This document shows positions 11,801 to 25,000 of a stretch of DNA of 64,000 bases, piece by piece. Position 1 is the first letter of the stretch; each line of letters opens with the position of its first letter. The stretch spans positions 744,001 to 808,000 of the forward strand of contig JACDTU010000008.1 in NCBI GenBank assembly GCA_022376465.1, given 5' to 3'. This DNA is from Cubamyces lactineus. Its lineage: Eukaryota > Basidiomycota > Agaricomycetes > Polyporales > Polyporaceae. Position numbers and translations under genes: made by a program. Under the pieces are notes generated by a model. The model saw nothing but the letters and a program-made list of their open reading frames with translations. It ran no database searches and was not told the DNA's origin.

Positions 11801-12841
11801 CGATGAGGACGCAGCGGAAGCGTGCGATAAGCTATAGCTGGTATGTACTGTGTTGCGCCGCGCGGGTAACAAGGCAACATGGGTGTTGGAACGCACGGAA
11901 CGGATGGAGGGTGGATTGGGAAGCGTAAAAGGGAGAGGGAACGAGGATGATCATGGGGACAGGGATACATAAGAGCGGATCAAAAGGGCAGGATCGATGG
12001 CGGCCTTGTGGCAGAGATGTGGGACGGAGGGAATGTTCTTTCAGAAGAGAGATGTGGATGGCGTCAGACGCAGCTCAAGGTTGGAGGACGCTCAAGATAG
12101 ATAGAAAACGCAAAGGCTGGGACGGAGGGAGAGGCTCGCGAGGACGGAGGACGAGATGAGCTCGGCAGACGGAGGAGGCCGAGGGCAGGGAGGGCGCGGA
12201 GGTTCGGAGGACTGAACGTTCAGACGAGGACCCGGGAGGCGGACGGAGAGGGGAAGGGAAGATGCCGGAAGTTTGCATACAAAGTTTGAGAGAGGAAAAA
12301 AGAGAGGGGGGCTAGGCCCGGTCACGAGAGGGATTGTCGGTGAGAAGATGGACCGAAAGACAAGCAATGGGGCCAAAGTGGGTGGAGCAAGAAGGCATGA
12401 AAGCAGAGGGCACGAGGCGGAGGATCGAGAGCAAAGCCATGGGCGAGAGCAGGAGCTGTGCAGATGAGAGATCGGATGGCGGGGAGGGGGCGTCGGGGGA
12501 AGAGGACGGTGGATTTGAGCGGGCGAGGGCGTGGATCTGGGCACGGACAGTGCACATTGGCCCGGGGGCTGCGAGGGGGACGGAACCTACTCCACTGTGA
12601 CGGTGTTTCGGAGAGGGGACCCCGGGAGGGGTGTCAGGGGGCGTATTTGAGGATGGTTTGGACTCCGCTGATGGAATGGTGTACATAACGACGTCAGCGT
12701 TCGTCATTGGGACTCAGACCGGACGGACAGGGGGCGATTGCTTGGGTGAAATCACTTTGAGGACTGGACTCGAGACTGCTGCTCTGCTCTTGTCGTCGTC
12801 ATCCTCTCCCGACTTGCTGCTTCCCTCGAGAGCCCAACGTC
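8887..12841. other. Gene-poor region ending in a purine-rich tract upstream of the bZIP gene
   Basis: Nearly 4 kb without a supportable gene. ORFs of 100-160 codons exist on both strands (for example 10181-10660 minus), but none resembles a known family or has splice-consistent neighbours. From about 11880 to 12650 the plus strand is strikingly purine-rich (GGGAGAGGGAACGAGGATG and similar). This probably forms the promoter or 5' leader of the bZIP gene that starts at 12842. Confidence 0.45.
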
Positions 12842-14636
12842 ATGACCTCTCCAGAACTCGCAAACAGCCCTCAGCGCACTTCCCTTTCCTCCTCCCAGTC
12901 CGATATCTCCAACAACGCCAACAACGTCATCCCCCCTCCCTCCCCCCGCCTTCCTCCCTCCTCCCCTCCAAACGCCTCCTCCCCCAATCAGTCTGCACAA
13001 CAGCCCCAGCAGCAGCAGCAACAGCCGCCCTCCCAGCAGCAGAGGCCGCCCCCCAAGCCAAAGCGCAGCAATTTTGACCTCGAGCCCAATCCCTTCGAGC
13101 AATCCTTCGCTCGTCCCACCAACGACTCTTCCCTCCGCACCCAGCAGAACAGCCCCGATTCTACCACCCGCTCCTCTGCTTCTCGCTCGTCTCATGATGA
13201 GTCTCGTCCAGCATCCAAAGCCAACGCTGATCGCGACGAGAATCCAAAACCTACTCTTCCGCCCATAGAGGCCATCAACTCCCCCTCCGACCCCGCCTAT
13301 GCTTGGAACTTCTCCTCCGCCGGCCTATCCAACTCCCTCAGGTCCGGGCCCCTCTCTCCTGCCATGCTCGCCGGCCCACAACCAAACTCCAACAACGATC
13401 AGCCACTCCCCGCCTTTGACCCCACCAGTTTCCGTACAGGCCTCACTCCTCGTACGGGTCTTACTCCGGGCACCGGCCTCACTCCCATCATCGGCTCCGT
13501 CTTCCCTCCACCATCTCCGGGCACAGCTGCTTGGCTCAACATCATGAACTCGAACCAAGCTCCGTCTCTCTCCAATGTCGCGACGATCACCCCCAATACT
13601 CTTTCTGCCATCTCCGGAGCGCTACCAGCAAATGGTCACCACAGCACCTCGCCGACAAACCCTTCACCCTTGTCGATGTCGCACACTGCTGGATACGCTG
13701 GCCATGCCCGCACAGAACAACCTGCGTCCGCTGCCGGCTCCTATGTCACCTCCGCCGTCGAAGCCGCAACCACGTCAACAAACGGCCTTTTCCTTCTTTC
13801 CCAGGCTCACCAGGAGCTTACTAAGCGGGAAATGGCCCAGGCGGCTGCCGCCAGTGCACAGACCAATGGCAACGGTGTGCCAGCCACCAATGGCAAGCGG
13901 GGGACGAAGCGCAAGAATACCTATGAGGGATCGCCAGCAGCGGAGAGCCCCGAAATGGCCCCTCAGCAGCCAGCAGCAAAGGGCGGCGCCAAGCGGACTC
14001 GGTCGGGTACTACTGCTAGCACCAGCACCGCGAGCCGGAGCAAGCGTGGACGGTCCGAGAGCATCGGCGAGGAAGAGGAGGAGGAGGAAGAAGAGATGCA
14101 ACAGCCACAGACACCTTCCGCCAACTCTGGCGGGAAGAAAGGTGGCGCAAATCAACAGAAGAAGCCAGAGACGGAAGAGGAGAAGCGAAGAAACTTCCTC
14201 GAGCGCAATCGACAAGGTAAGGACATGAAGCTTTATCATCATCAAGCGGGCGCATCTCTGACGTCGACATCTAGCCGCGCTCAAGTGTCGTCAGCGCAAG
14301 AAAGCTTGGCTCGCACAGCTTCAGGCGAAAGTCGAGTACCTCACGAACGAGAACGAGCGGCTGACCTCTGCGCTCGTTGCTTCACGCGAGGAGATCGCCC
14401 GTCTTTCTGCCCTCGTCGGCGCAGCCTCTGTCGGTCAACCCGTCCCACTGCCAGTTTCGGGCGCCGGTGCGGGACTGAGCGTCGCTGCCGGCGTCGGGTC
14501 ATCCGTCAACGGTTCGGGAGTTGGTGCCGGCGTCGGCGCGGGCGGACCCCCCGTCAGCGTGAACGTCAGCCTCCCTCCACAGAGCAAGAGTGCAGTCGCG
14601 ATGGTCGGCGGGAATGGCCGGGGTTACGGCTACTAA
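12842..14636 (+). CDS. ATF/CREB-family bZIP transcription factor (Atf1/Sko1-like)
   Basis: Two exons, 12842-14216 and 14275-14636, encode 578 residues. Without removal of the 58-bp intron the frame runs past the true end and destroys the leucine zipper. The N-terminal half is Ser/Pro/Gln-rich, with a FDPTSFRTGLTP-type segment followed by repeated TGLTP units and SVFPPPSPGTAAW (about residues 190-230). That resembles the conserved N-terminal region of fungal Atf1-like factors. An acidic Glu run and a Lys-rich patch precede the basic region RRNFLERNRQ/AALKCRQRKK (about 449-468); the zipper runs EYLTNENERL... to about 505, and a Gly/Ser/Val tail follows. It should bind CRE-type sites as a dimer, probably in stress, nutrient or developmental control. 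The family is secure; the exact orthologue is inferred. Confidence 0.93.
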
Positions 14637-17600
14637 GCACCCCCACTGCCGTCTTCTTGTTGCATAGATGGTGGTGGCCGACGGGCGCATCACCCCGCCA
14701 CGCACTCATCGCTGTGCGTGCACCCGCAGGGAGGGAAAACGAGAGAGAGCTCTCCGCGCTGAGGGTGGTAGGTGCGTTTGGTTGGGGTGTGTTGTCGATG
14801 TGGCCGTCGGGGACAGTGGAAGCAGGTCTCATGCGCGAACCAAGAGGAGCGGCGAGGCGGCAGCTGTCGAGATGAACGGTCTCATACACGCTGGCCGAAT
14901 TCCTTTTGACGGCGCCGCCATTGCCCGTCGCGCGATGGGCGTCGTCGTCACCCACGGACTTGGACTTCCCTCCTCCCATTCTTTTGGTTTCGAAGATGTT
15001 GTACATGTTGTACTGTGTAGCCTACGCAGGTCCGGTTGTTGGTCGCGCACGCAGGCAGATGGTAGTTGGATCGGTGGTTATCACACGGTGCTTAGAGTGC
15101 TTGGTGTAGACGCGGAGGTGGGTGCGGGTGTACATTTGCGCGAGCAGTTTAGTGGGCGGGTGGTTGGCATTGGCGTTGATTATGATGATAACGATGAAGA
15201 AGTACTCTAGCGTAACATGACTATTAGCATTTCTATAACACACATCGCTTCATGTTTTACCACTACCGTCTCCTCCTTTCACCGTACGCCTCGTACCTAC
15301 AGGTATATCTCAGTTTGCCAGCTCTTGCCTTCGGTGCGGTATTGAGTGCGACACCTGCCATAGCTTGATTTCATTTCCTCGATTCGTGTTTTTGCAACCC
15401 TCCTCTAGTACGCCAGTTCACCCTCCTCAGTTGTCTTGTATTGATGCGATTATCGGCCAATCTTGGTCAATGATGGTCAAGTTGTACAAGTGGCCGGTTT
15501 CATGTACATGGACGCTCGCGCATCGAACTTGTGGATGATCGGCCGAGATCTGCAGCGATGATGACCACGACAGTCTCGAGACATGCAGTAAATCTGTTAC
15601 ATCCTCTCGAACGCGGCTCCTGTAGGCTCCCGTCCGCTTGGCGGCTTTGTGGTCGCATCAGTACGAGGGCGAGGACTCGTCACGAGTTGCAGGAGGGCCT
15701 CCTGGGATGCCGGTGCCATAGGCCGCGGATGTCGTCCCTGCGCACACAAATGCTGGCATAGCGGCCGTTTTTCGTACGAAGTAGCTCCGACTTCAATAAG
15801 CCCGAATGCTACTGAGCTGCACTTGCGCCTGCGCTCAGATCCTGCGCGGTTATTTCCATGTGTGAAGGGTTAGCAGCTGAACTTACTTGCTTATAACTGA
15901 TGACAACATGATATCATCGCAACGCCGAGCACCCCTACGGTCGCGATACGGCGCACGATGTCGTACATATTTTCCGTGGAACCTCGGGAACCAGCTCCCC
16001 GGGGGAGCCTGGACGTGGTCGAGCGGCGGCAGCGGACGAGACGCGGACGCGGGAGGCGATCGAGAGAGAGACTAGACTGGCCGCGGCCTGCTGCTTCGCG
16101 TGCTCGTAGTCGGATTTGGCACGTCGACGTCCAGAGCTGCGACGTCGGTCGATAGGTAGGAAGTCGGCAGGAGGAGCAGTGCGTTGATGTACTATGTATG
16201 GATGATTGTGCACCTCGGATGGCTGTGCGGCACGGTGTGACCGTGGTCTCCTGTAGAGGCTCGGGGCTTGAGGTCCGGGGTTTAAGGCATGAGGTGCGAA
16301 GTTCAACGTTCGACGTTCAGGGCCAGGGCGGGGATCGGGTCGGGATGTCGTTCGTGAGTTGTGGTGGGCCTCGTCGCTGGTTCTGTGCTTTTAAGCGAGG
16401 GGCGGTAACGAGGACCCTGCGTATGACATATTTTACTAGGCGAGATGGACGTTCTCGTACCTGACTTGCGGCCTGACGTCGATTGCCGACGTCACCGCGC
16501 CCAGTCAAAGTCGGTCGGCGGACGTGGGGAGTGCTAGTGGTAGCTTTCATGCGCAGCTACTTCGGCGTGGATCGCAGATTATACTGTACATATTGTGTGA
16601 GCAGAGGATGGTGATATATTGAGCATAATACTTCCTCAATGGATTTCGTAACTCTCATATTGCCCGCAACTAGAGAAACGCATCATACAAACCCCTCCCT
16701 CCGTATGGAAGGACTTCCCGTCGCACCGAGGTTGATGCGTCTCGTGAGTCCGCCATGTGGGAGGATGGGAGAGCACATACCTCAAACTCGGCGCGCATGT
16801 TCGCCGTTCGTCCGAGCAGGCCACGGACAACTACGATTCCTCCGCGCGAACGAGGATGAATTCATACCGACGCTACTCACAGCCACGAGGCGCGGCGAAG
16901 GCCTCCACGCTGTGGTAACCTCCCACCGGCGTGGGTGTCCGGAGCGCGCTGTGGGGTTCGTCGAGTAGCAACGGTGCTACTAGCGGGCCGGGTGGCGGGC
17001 CTTCGGGGGTTCTGCGTCAGCCATGCGGCATGTTCACATTGTCTTATGAGCACTCGCGGTCCGACTCGAAGGCTATTGTAGTGGTCATACGAACGTGTGA
17101 GATGGCTCATGCTGGCATTGCGAGCTAATCCAGAAGGCTTACTTGAGCGATATATCAGTCGGCATATGCGTGAAGATGGTGGAGGCGGGAGGGACTCTTC
17201 ACCGCAAAGACCACCACCACCGAGTAGAATATATGTGCGGTCATTTGTGGCGCTTATAATCGGGTTGTGTGGGATCCGCATATCCTAGTCCCTCATGGTG
17301 GTTTAGTACAAGGTTGAAACGTTGATGTTATAGTTGAGCTTCAATGATATATGTCAGCCTCTTTATACACGCCTCGCCAATTAGGTACCGGAGATATGCA
17401 GGGAATTACCATCGTGCTCGGTATAGTGATGTACTAGGCATTTTGGTATTCAATTCCGGCGCGCGGTCGCCGTCAGCGAACGGCCTCCGTACTTGGCTGC
17501 AACAAATTCAGGTTTTCTCCACAAGAATGCATCAGCTTGTACACGCACTTTGCATGGACATCATGGCTGACATCTACGAACCGACTGTTGAACAATCTGC

Positions 17601-17739
17601 TAGTAGAAGATGTTTGTGTTAGGACAGATAGTGATGAGCGGGTGGCACAACACGGCGGTGGATATGGGCGCCAGTCAGCCCGGGCTGCCGGATAGCCTGC
17701 AGGCCATGGTTCTCGACATCGTTCCCGTCCTCGGCGTGG
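14637..17739. other. Long intergenic region between the bZIP gene and the large reductase-like gene
   Basis: About 3.1 kb. The first 600 bp are probably the 3' untranslated region and terminator of the bZIP gene. ORFs up to about 134 codons (for example 16877-17281 minus) lack family resemblance and splice support. Nothing further is recognised. Confidence 0.4.
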
Positions 17740-20700
17740 ATGTATGCGCCCGCATTTAGTCCAGGTTCTCCCAGCACCACTTCGTCGACATCGTGGCAGC
17801 CGATGCCAAAGCCCACTCTCCTCCAATCTCTGCTCGGACAGCCCTCACAGACATACTACCATCCTGCTCAGCGCGACTACCACTCAACGAAGGACGAGCT
17901 GTTCAGGATCGCCAACGCCACGAAGGTCCTCCCAGGCCACCTCAGCTGCTCCGAGTCAGGCTTCGACAGCTCGACTCCTGGAAACTCTGACTCTGAGCAG
18001 CCCCATTTCCCAACATCGACCGTGGCTCGTTCACCAGCGATTTCGGCCGTTCTCCCAGATGGCGCGAGCAGTGAGCTGAAGTCGAACGGGTCGCAAGCGA
18101 GCTTGAAGAGTGCGTCGCGGCGAAGCGCGGTGGTGGGTTCTTCCTCTTTCCCGCTCGCAGGCCGGCTGTGGCTTATCATCGTCATCCCCCACCTCTCCTA
18201 CGCCGTGCGGCTATGCCGGGCGTGATAGCGCAAGCGGTCTCTTATCCACTCCATCGCGTCATCTTCCTCTTTCGTATCATTCAAGACGGTCGATACTGAC
18301 CGCTCAGCCTCTCACGCTCACTCGATTATCCCTCAGCTTCACTCTCATAGCACTCACTCCCGTTCCGTCACCGCGGTTTCCTCCGTGAACTCCGCGCGGC
18401 AGTCACGCTCAAGCACTGGCAGGACCTTCACTCCAAGCAGCCGCGGCAACGAGGGTGACGCTGAAGACAGCTCCGACGGTGACGGCGACGGCGACGACGG
18501 TACAGACATATTCTATACTCCACGCTCCTCCCTGGTCTCCTCCCCTCGTAGATCCCAACTTTCATCTGCAATGCTAGAACCGCAGGCGCTGGCTTCCGCA
18601 CTGCTCCCTCTTCATTCCAAGGCATCCGCCCCTGCGCCCCTGGCATCTGCTGTACCTGACGGCTCAGACTCCAACCCTGTTTCGCGCACGCCGTCAGGCT
18701 CATCCATATCCTCTGTGGCCTCGTCTACCAGCGGGGGCGACAATGTCCCCTCCGTGTTCTCGTCCCCAACCCAGTCTGCATCAACCCGTCTGACAACACC
18801 AGCGAACTCGGACCGGGGTACGCGGCAACCGGAAGATACTGTCGAGGCCGTGACGATCGCATCAAGTTCGCGGGCACGGCCAACATCTTCGGGTGGCAAG
18901 TCTGCGTCCTCGACTACCTCTACTCGCTCTAGCTCTAGCACCGTTCGCAAACGTTCAAGGGAAGAGGCTCGCAAGCTGACGTACACCGACGAAGATTGGG
19001 CACAAGACGTGCGATGGCTCGCACCACCGAAGATGCCGGCTGCGTCGTCGGATTCGCCTCCAGCATCGCGGAGGCGTTCTCGCGTCATTGCGCCAGATTT
19101 TCAGCTACCGCCACCCTTGGAGCTTGGGCCCCCGGCTACGTATGCGCAACCAAGCGCGCGAAGACCGGGAAGTTCGCGGAGTAAAGGCGACCGTAGGAGT
19201 AAGAGGTCTCGCAACTCGCGCGGGCGAATGTCTGCATTGTGGGAAGAAGATGAGAGTGAGGAGTGCAGCACGGGGGTCAGCAGCACAGAGCCTAGTCGTG
19301 CGTCTACGCCTATCTTGGATACTCCACCTCATTCCCTCCCTCCTTCACCGCTTGCCAAAGCGACTACGCTTCCTGCAGACATACCGGACGAAGGCACCCC
19401 ATCAGAGTCTACACACGAGAGTACTCCCGACGCGCGGCTGCAAAAGTATGCTCGCGGCCACCGCAGTTCTCTCCCCACAACAGCATCCCTCTTTCGCCCG
19501 AACGGCTCGTCTTCTGCCAACCTACCTACTCACCCGCTGCCTACGCCCTCCCCTGGCACATCATCATCCAATGGCGGATATACAGGCCTCACACTCCCGC
19601 GTGCCGGCTACTCAAACGCGAAGGGCAAGACAACTGCTGAGGGACATGTTGACCTCGTCCGTGCTGGCGTTGCGCAGAGCAGCATGTGCACGATAGAAGT
19701 AATTCGCGGGGTCGCAGCAACCATATCGCACGGCACTTCCCCGCTCGGACCCACTATCAAATCTCGCACCAAGAAGCCGTTCTCGATATCGCTTGGGCGC
19801 TCGTTCTCGCTCAGCCTAAGGCCGAAAAGACGTGAGGGAGCCACCCCGGTGCATCTACAAGGAAGCCTCCCGCTGCCAGTCGCGTTCACCGCGCATGTCT
19901 CCCCGCCTACGTATGTACCCGAGTCGCACGTGCTTGTGCAAGTACACGCGGTAGGGCTGGACACCCTTGACTCACTCATCGTGCACGAAAAGTCGGGTAT
20001 GAATGGTGGGGCGGGACCAGGCGGAGGCAAAGGCATCGGGGGTGGAAAGGCGGGATTCATTCCAGGACGTAGCTTCGTCGGGAAGGTCATTGAGTGTGGG
20101 TGGGCAGTGAGTCCTGAAGTGTGCAGGAGGGGAGAGTGGGTCGTTGGACTCCTGGATGTCAGGAAGGTGAGCTATTTGTACCTATGCTTTCCCCTTTGCA
20201 ACACCCCCCTTTCCCACCACATCAATCATAAGCGAGTGTTCGTAAACATACGCTGACTGTGTGCACTCGCAGTGCGGCGCCCTTGCGGAGTTCATCATTG
20301 TCGAACGGCACCGAGTGCACCGCGCACCACAACCCCGCGCGCGGACAGCTTCTCTCTTCCCTCCACGCCGTCGTGCGCACATGCGCAGCTCATCTCTTCC
20401 TGCAACTGCTCAAGCATTGCCATACATGTCCTCTCCTCTCGCTCCCGCGCCACTCACCGTCGAAGAGCTAGCATTGTTACCGCTATGTGGAGTGCCCGCG
20501 CATCGTGCCATCCGTACTTTCGTGGATGTGCTCTCCCCACCTGTGAATCGCTCTCCCAGCGAAGGCTCGAAACCGGAGGTACGCGCCTTGGTGCTGCAAG
20601 GTCATGACGGTGCAGGTGCGCTTGCTGTGCAGATGCTAGGACGGCGGGGAGTTCGCGTCTGCGTGCAGGTGCCAGAATCCGCCGCGTATGACCCTGCGGA

Positions 20701-21610
20701 AGAACCCTCTCGCAAAGCTTCTGTGGACGTTGTGCGCCCGTCTCTCACCCAATCTCCGTCCAAGACCAAGGGCAAGGGCAAGGCTGGGGTGTATACCAAG
20801 CGCGAAATGCTCGAGGCGCGCTTGCGTGCGTGGGGCGCAGAGGACATCTGCGTAGGGGAGCCACTTGACGTCCTGCGTCGGCTTGCTGAGGATGGCCAGT
20901 CGTTCGACGCTGTGCTCGACACCGTCGGCGGTATAGCAATCTGGGAGGCCTCACAGCGACTCCTCACTATGGACTGGACGGACGCTGCGGCGCGCTCGTC
21001 GCTCTCCCTCGCCTCACGATCCGAGCTTAGGCCAAACGGATCCAGCATGCACGATCACTCCGACTACGGAGACCATTCCACCAGTCCCCACAAACCAAGC
21101 AAGCTGAAGACCAAGATTGTCTCACACGCCCAGTTTACGACTCTCGTCGGGGACACCCCGCACCGCGCAATTCCCACCGCACAAGACAACCTCCGGTCCG
21201 GGCTGCGCTCGCTCCGCCGGTCGATGTCCACCTCGAGCCCGTCGAAGAGCTCCCCGGCGTCCCTTGGCCGCAGCGTAGGCACAGTGTCGGCTAAGACAAA
21301 GCGGATCGTGGGCTACGCGTGGGTGAGCGTCGCCGCTGACGTCGACTTCGAGGGCGAGGATGTGCGCGACTCGCTGGGCGCCGTCGTACGTATGGCCGAA
21401 GACGGCTGGCTCAGACCATGGGTTGGCGGCGGGCCTACTGGAGCACCACCGGGAGCAGGGGCCGCGGCGGTAGCGGCGTCTGCATCGACCTCAGAGGAGG
21501 GCAAAATTGTGCCTTTCGAGCGGGCCCCAGAGGTCTTCAGGCGTGGCGTTGCTGGTCCGCTGAGCGTGCTGGCGGACGGAGGGACCTGCGCGGTCAAGAT
21601 TGTCGAATGA
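17740..21610 (+). CDS. Large Ser-rich protein with C-terminal medium-chain-reductase-like domain
   Basis: Proposed exons: 17740-18132, 18235-20166, 20273-21610 (about 1220 residues). The second intron (20167-20272) is well supported: GTGAGC donor, CGCAG acceptor, and the frame joins LDVRK to CGALAEF. The first intron (18133-18234) is inferred because TGA-TAG interrupts an otherwise continuous Ser-rich frame. The first 500 residues are low-complexity Ser/Pro/Thr with acidic patches. From about residue 640 the sequence becomes GroES/MDR-like: LPVAFTAHVSPPTYVPESHVLVQV, GRSFVGKVIECG, then LLPLCGVPAHRAI, VLQGHDGAGALAVQMLGRRGVRV and FDAVLDTVGG. This is the fold of zinc-type alcohol dehydrogenase/quinone reductases. 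The nucleotide motif GHDGAGALAV deviates from classic GxGxxG, so activity is uncertain. Substrate and pathway are unknown. The start codon is the first ATG of the open frame. Confidence 0.72.
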
Positions 21611-22050
21611 AGCTGTGAATAGAGGCAAGGAAACCCGAGAGGCCTCGAGGACGCTATACTGGTGGAATGGACTCTACTGATTCGTGTATGCCCCCTGTTG
21701 TGAGTTACCCTAATCATTCGTTCTGGTCGCGAAGTCGTGTATATGATAGAGGATCAAGCCTCCGCCTGCTAGCCTGGCATGTACGCCCATATGTATGTTT
21801 CACCCACCTTGCATTGTTTCGATACCTCCTCGGTCGTTGGTTTGTAGTTCGCTACGGATCGTCTCCTAGAACCCTTGGCTAACCCTACCGAGTATTTCTC
21901 CCCCATTGAAAATAGTGACATACAATCATGAACATAGCACGACGGCATCAACGGACAGCATGGTAGCTATACGATGTAATGTATTTTTGGGGACGCACAC
22001 GATCCCCCCACCAACCTCCCTGTATAAGGGAAGCCCCAGGGCTACGCTAC
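21611..22050. other. Intergenic region between convergent genes
   Basis: The plus-strand gene ends at 21610 and the minus-strand NUG1-like gene ends at 22051. The 440 bp between must contain both terminators. No ORF or repeat of note is seen. Confidence 0.5.
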
Positions 22051-24495
22051 TCAGAAGAACTGCTTGAAGTCGTACGCTTCCTCGCCCTCCTTCGCAGCCG
22101 ACGCCGCACTCTTCTTGCCCGCACGCGCGGCCGCAGAGTTCGCGACCTTCTTCGCAGGTGCGGCCTTTGTCGGTGCCGCCGCCTTCTTCAGCGCAGACGA
22201 CTTGGTAGACTTTTTCGTGGGCTTCTCGTCCGCAGGTTTTGACTTGGCCTTCACGGCAGTCGCGCCCTTCGCACCGGCGGCAGAGCGCGCCTGCTTCGTG
22301 CCCTTGGGCTCGGCAGCGAAGGCGACCTTTTTAGCGGGTCTTGCGGGCGCTGCGGACTTGGCTGCCGCACGCTTTCGCTTCCCGCTAGGAGGCGATGGAG
22401 GCTCGTCCTCGTCCTCTTCCTCTTCTTCCTCGTCTTCATCCTCATCGGATTCGAGCTCGTCGACCTCCTCGCTCGCGTACGACTCGACATCCTCTTCGTC
22501 ATCGTCGTCCTCGCTTTCATCCAGTCCAGCGCCCTCCTCCACGTCGCTCTCGTTGCCCTCGTCGTCGGATGCGACGAAGTACGAGGCGTCGAGCGTGGTC
22601 CTGCGGACATCGATTGAGCCCGGGCGAAGGCGGACGAGGCCACCGGCCTTCCGGAGTTCCTTGCGCGTCGAAAGCTTAGAGAGCACAGCCTGGTCTTTCG
22701 AGTAGACTTCGGCAAGTGTTGGGTCCACGTCGGATGCAGCGGAGTTGGATGCGGGAGTGGGAGGTACGGTATAACGAGCGAGCTTGCCGCTGCCCCAGTC
22801 GCGGAGGACGAGGCGTGATGCACCTGTGAGGTCGGGCTCGCCCTTCTGCATAATACAGCCATGCTTAGCACAAATATATCTTAAGCATGGAACTATTATT
22901 GCGTACCTTCTTCGCGAAACCATTTGCACGGGCCACGCCGGCGAGGAACGCATTTGCGTCGCCCTCAGTGAAGATAGGCAGGTTGTACATGAGCATCAGG
23001 TCTTCCCTGTTTGCACGGGACACGAGCTCCGACACTGCAGCCTTACGTTAACCCTACCGCGACCATGGAGAACAAGATATCATAGCACTCACGGACGGGG
23101 GATGGGTCCTTCAGCCTCTCTATGCGGCCCCTACTTCGCAACAACACATCCCTCGCGCGCGTCCTGTTGCGATCCTCTTCAGAAGCGTCCTCGACGGGCT
23201 GCCATGACAAGCCGGGGGTGTCGATCAAACGAACTTGCTTGTCGTCGAGCTCAAGCGTGACCTCCTGCGGATGCGTCGTTGTCGTGGGGGAGTCCGAGGG
23301 AGTTGACGTGAGCTTGTAGGTCTGCAGAGCCGCTTTGCGGAGCAGAGAGTTCACGAACGAGCTCTTGCCGGCCTGTCCATATAGCTGTTAGCTCTTGAGA
23401 TGTATGCTATCTCGTGGAACACCTACGTTAGTGACGCCCACAACAGCGACCGTGAGCGGCTTGTCATCCTTCTTTTCGCTGACCCACTGCTTGAAGAGGG
23501 CAAGGGCCGCCTCGAGGCCCCAGGCATCGTCGGCGCGCTCCTTGCCCTTGCCCTTGACCGACTCCGCAGGAGCGGGCAAACATGCAGAGGCGGACCTGAA
23601 CAGCACAGTAGGATGCTCCTTGCGGAGCGTCGCCGCCCACGCCTCTACCGCTTCCTTGGGACAAGCATCTGGGTAACATATGTGAGCATATTGTCCACCC
23701 GCCATTGACATGTCTAGAGCACGCACCGACTTTGTTGAGCACAAGCAGTACCCGCTTTCCGCCTTCGCGCGCGATCTCTTCAATGTGAGTGCTTCGCGCC
23801 GCGAGAGGATCCCGCGCATCGAGGACCTCGACCACGACGTCCGCAGCATCCAATACGGCCTTCAGGTTGGGCAGGTCGGGGTTCACAAGCATGGGTGCAT
23901 CCTCCTCCACTTCCTCCTCTGCCTCATCCATAGCCTCGTCTTCGGATTCCTCCACCGGTCCAGGTCGCGCAGAAACGTTCAAGGCGCGGACACCATCGAA
24001 CGCGCTGACGTCGCCTTCGTCGCCAGAAGCGTCAGACCCTTCACCAGCCTGCGCGGCTTGTGCCGCCTTCTTCTCCTCCTTGCGGCGCTGCTTCTCCTCT
24101 GCTGCCTGATTTCCTCTGGTCACAGCACATTCTACTATGTGAGAGTGTAAAGGGATGTGAACGCACCTGCCGGCGTTGCTCCGCGACTTCAGCAAGAATT
24201 TGGTCCTTGTAGGGGAAGGCATTGGGAATGCCCGGGTCCTTGGGCTCTTCGGAGGATGGTCAGACAACAACGCACAAAAGCATAGAGGTATAGCGACTAC
24301 GCACTGCTCTTCTTAGGAGGGTTCTTCCTCGCGTCACGCTTTTGCTTGCGATGGGCCTCCTTCACCTTCTTCTGGATCTTAGCACGGTGGGCTAGCGATA
24401 CCCGTCTGCTCGTCTCTACACAGCATGACCCATCAGTCTCACTCAAAAGAGGCTCTGTCGTTACAGATCTGCTCACTTTTCCGTATACGAGGCAT
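22051..24495 (-). CDS. NUG1: NUG1/nucleostemin-type nuclear GTPase, 60S subunit biogenesis
   Basis: Eight exons on the minus strand, from the start: 24477-24495, 24305-24415, 24167-24246, 23727-24105, 23427-23668, 23093-23372, 22907-23034, 22051-22845. All phases close to 677 residues. The N-terminus is the family's basic nucleolar-targeting segment (MPRIRKKTSRRVS, then KKVKEAHRKQKRDARKNP) followed by KDPGIPNAFPYKDQI. The GTPase domain is circularly permuted, as expected: G4 LNKVD (about 194-198) comes before G1 GVTNAGKSS (about 274-282) and G3 DTPG (about 328-331). The C-terminal 200 residues alternate acidic runs and Lys/Ala-rich segments. Nug1 acts in the nucleolus in pre-60S maturation. 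The family is certain; NUG1 rather than a sister GTPase is inferred from the N-terminus. The first exon codes only six whole codons. Confidence 0.93.
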
Positions 24496-25000
24496 GGTGA
24501 GAGAGGTGCAGACGCAGAGACGAGGAGGAAGGAAAGGTGGACTTGCAGCGATCGGGCCGACAACTTTCTTGCGCAGAGGAATACGGGCGTCTATCACGCT
24601 CAATATGGCAATTACTGGTGATCAAGGACTTGTAGCTAGCGCCTAAGGTTTCTTTGCCCTGTTCTGCCACCATCATATAACAGCGTCGCGTCCTCGCATC
24701 GCTCATTACCTATAGAACATCATTAAATGGTCTGTGGTGATGAGGTAACGTCTGCTTCACACGAGAATTTCTCAATATTTGGCCAAATCATCCTAGCAAC
24801 TTAGCCAGTGTAAGCTGTGTCGCGGTCCGTATACAACGTTCAGCGCCGGTAGCTAACCATTGTGTAAACCTTTCAACAGGCAGGCAGCAGACAGCCCTTT
24901 CACTCATAGAAAACTTGTCTTCCAACCTCAAAAACACTGCTGGTAGACGAGATATCGACTGCGTAGTCTATGATGCGGCGCTCAACTTCTACGTCCGTGA
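24496..25000. other. Intergenic region upstream of NUG1-like gene
   Basis: About 500 bp between the NUG1-like start and the 3' end of the DUF3445 gene, both on the minus strand. It should contain the NUG1 promoter. No TATA box or repeat stands out. Confidence 0.45.

Noticed and set aside
12842..14875. 677-codon open frame over the bZIP gene taken as one exon
   Set aside because: Reading through 14217-14274 loses the leucine zipper. Removing this GT-AG intron restores a textbook bZIP domain and a 578-residue product.
22064..22705. 213-codon plus-strand ORF rich in Ser
   Set aside because: It is the antisense shadow of the acidic/Lys-Ala C-terminus of the NUG1-like GTPase.
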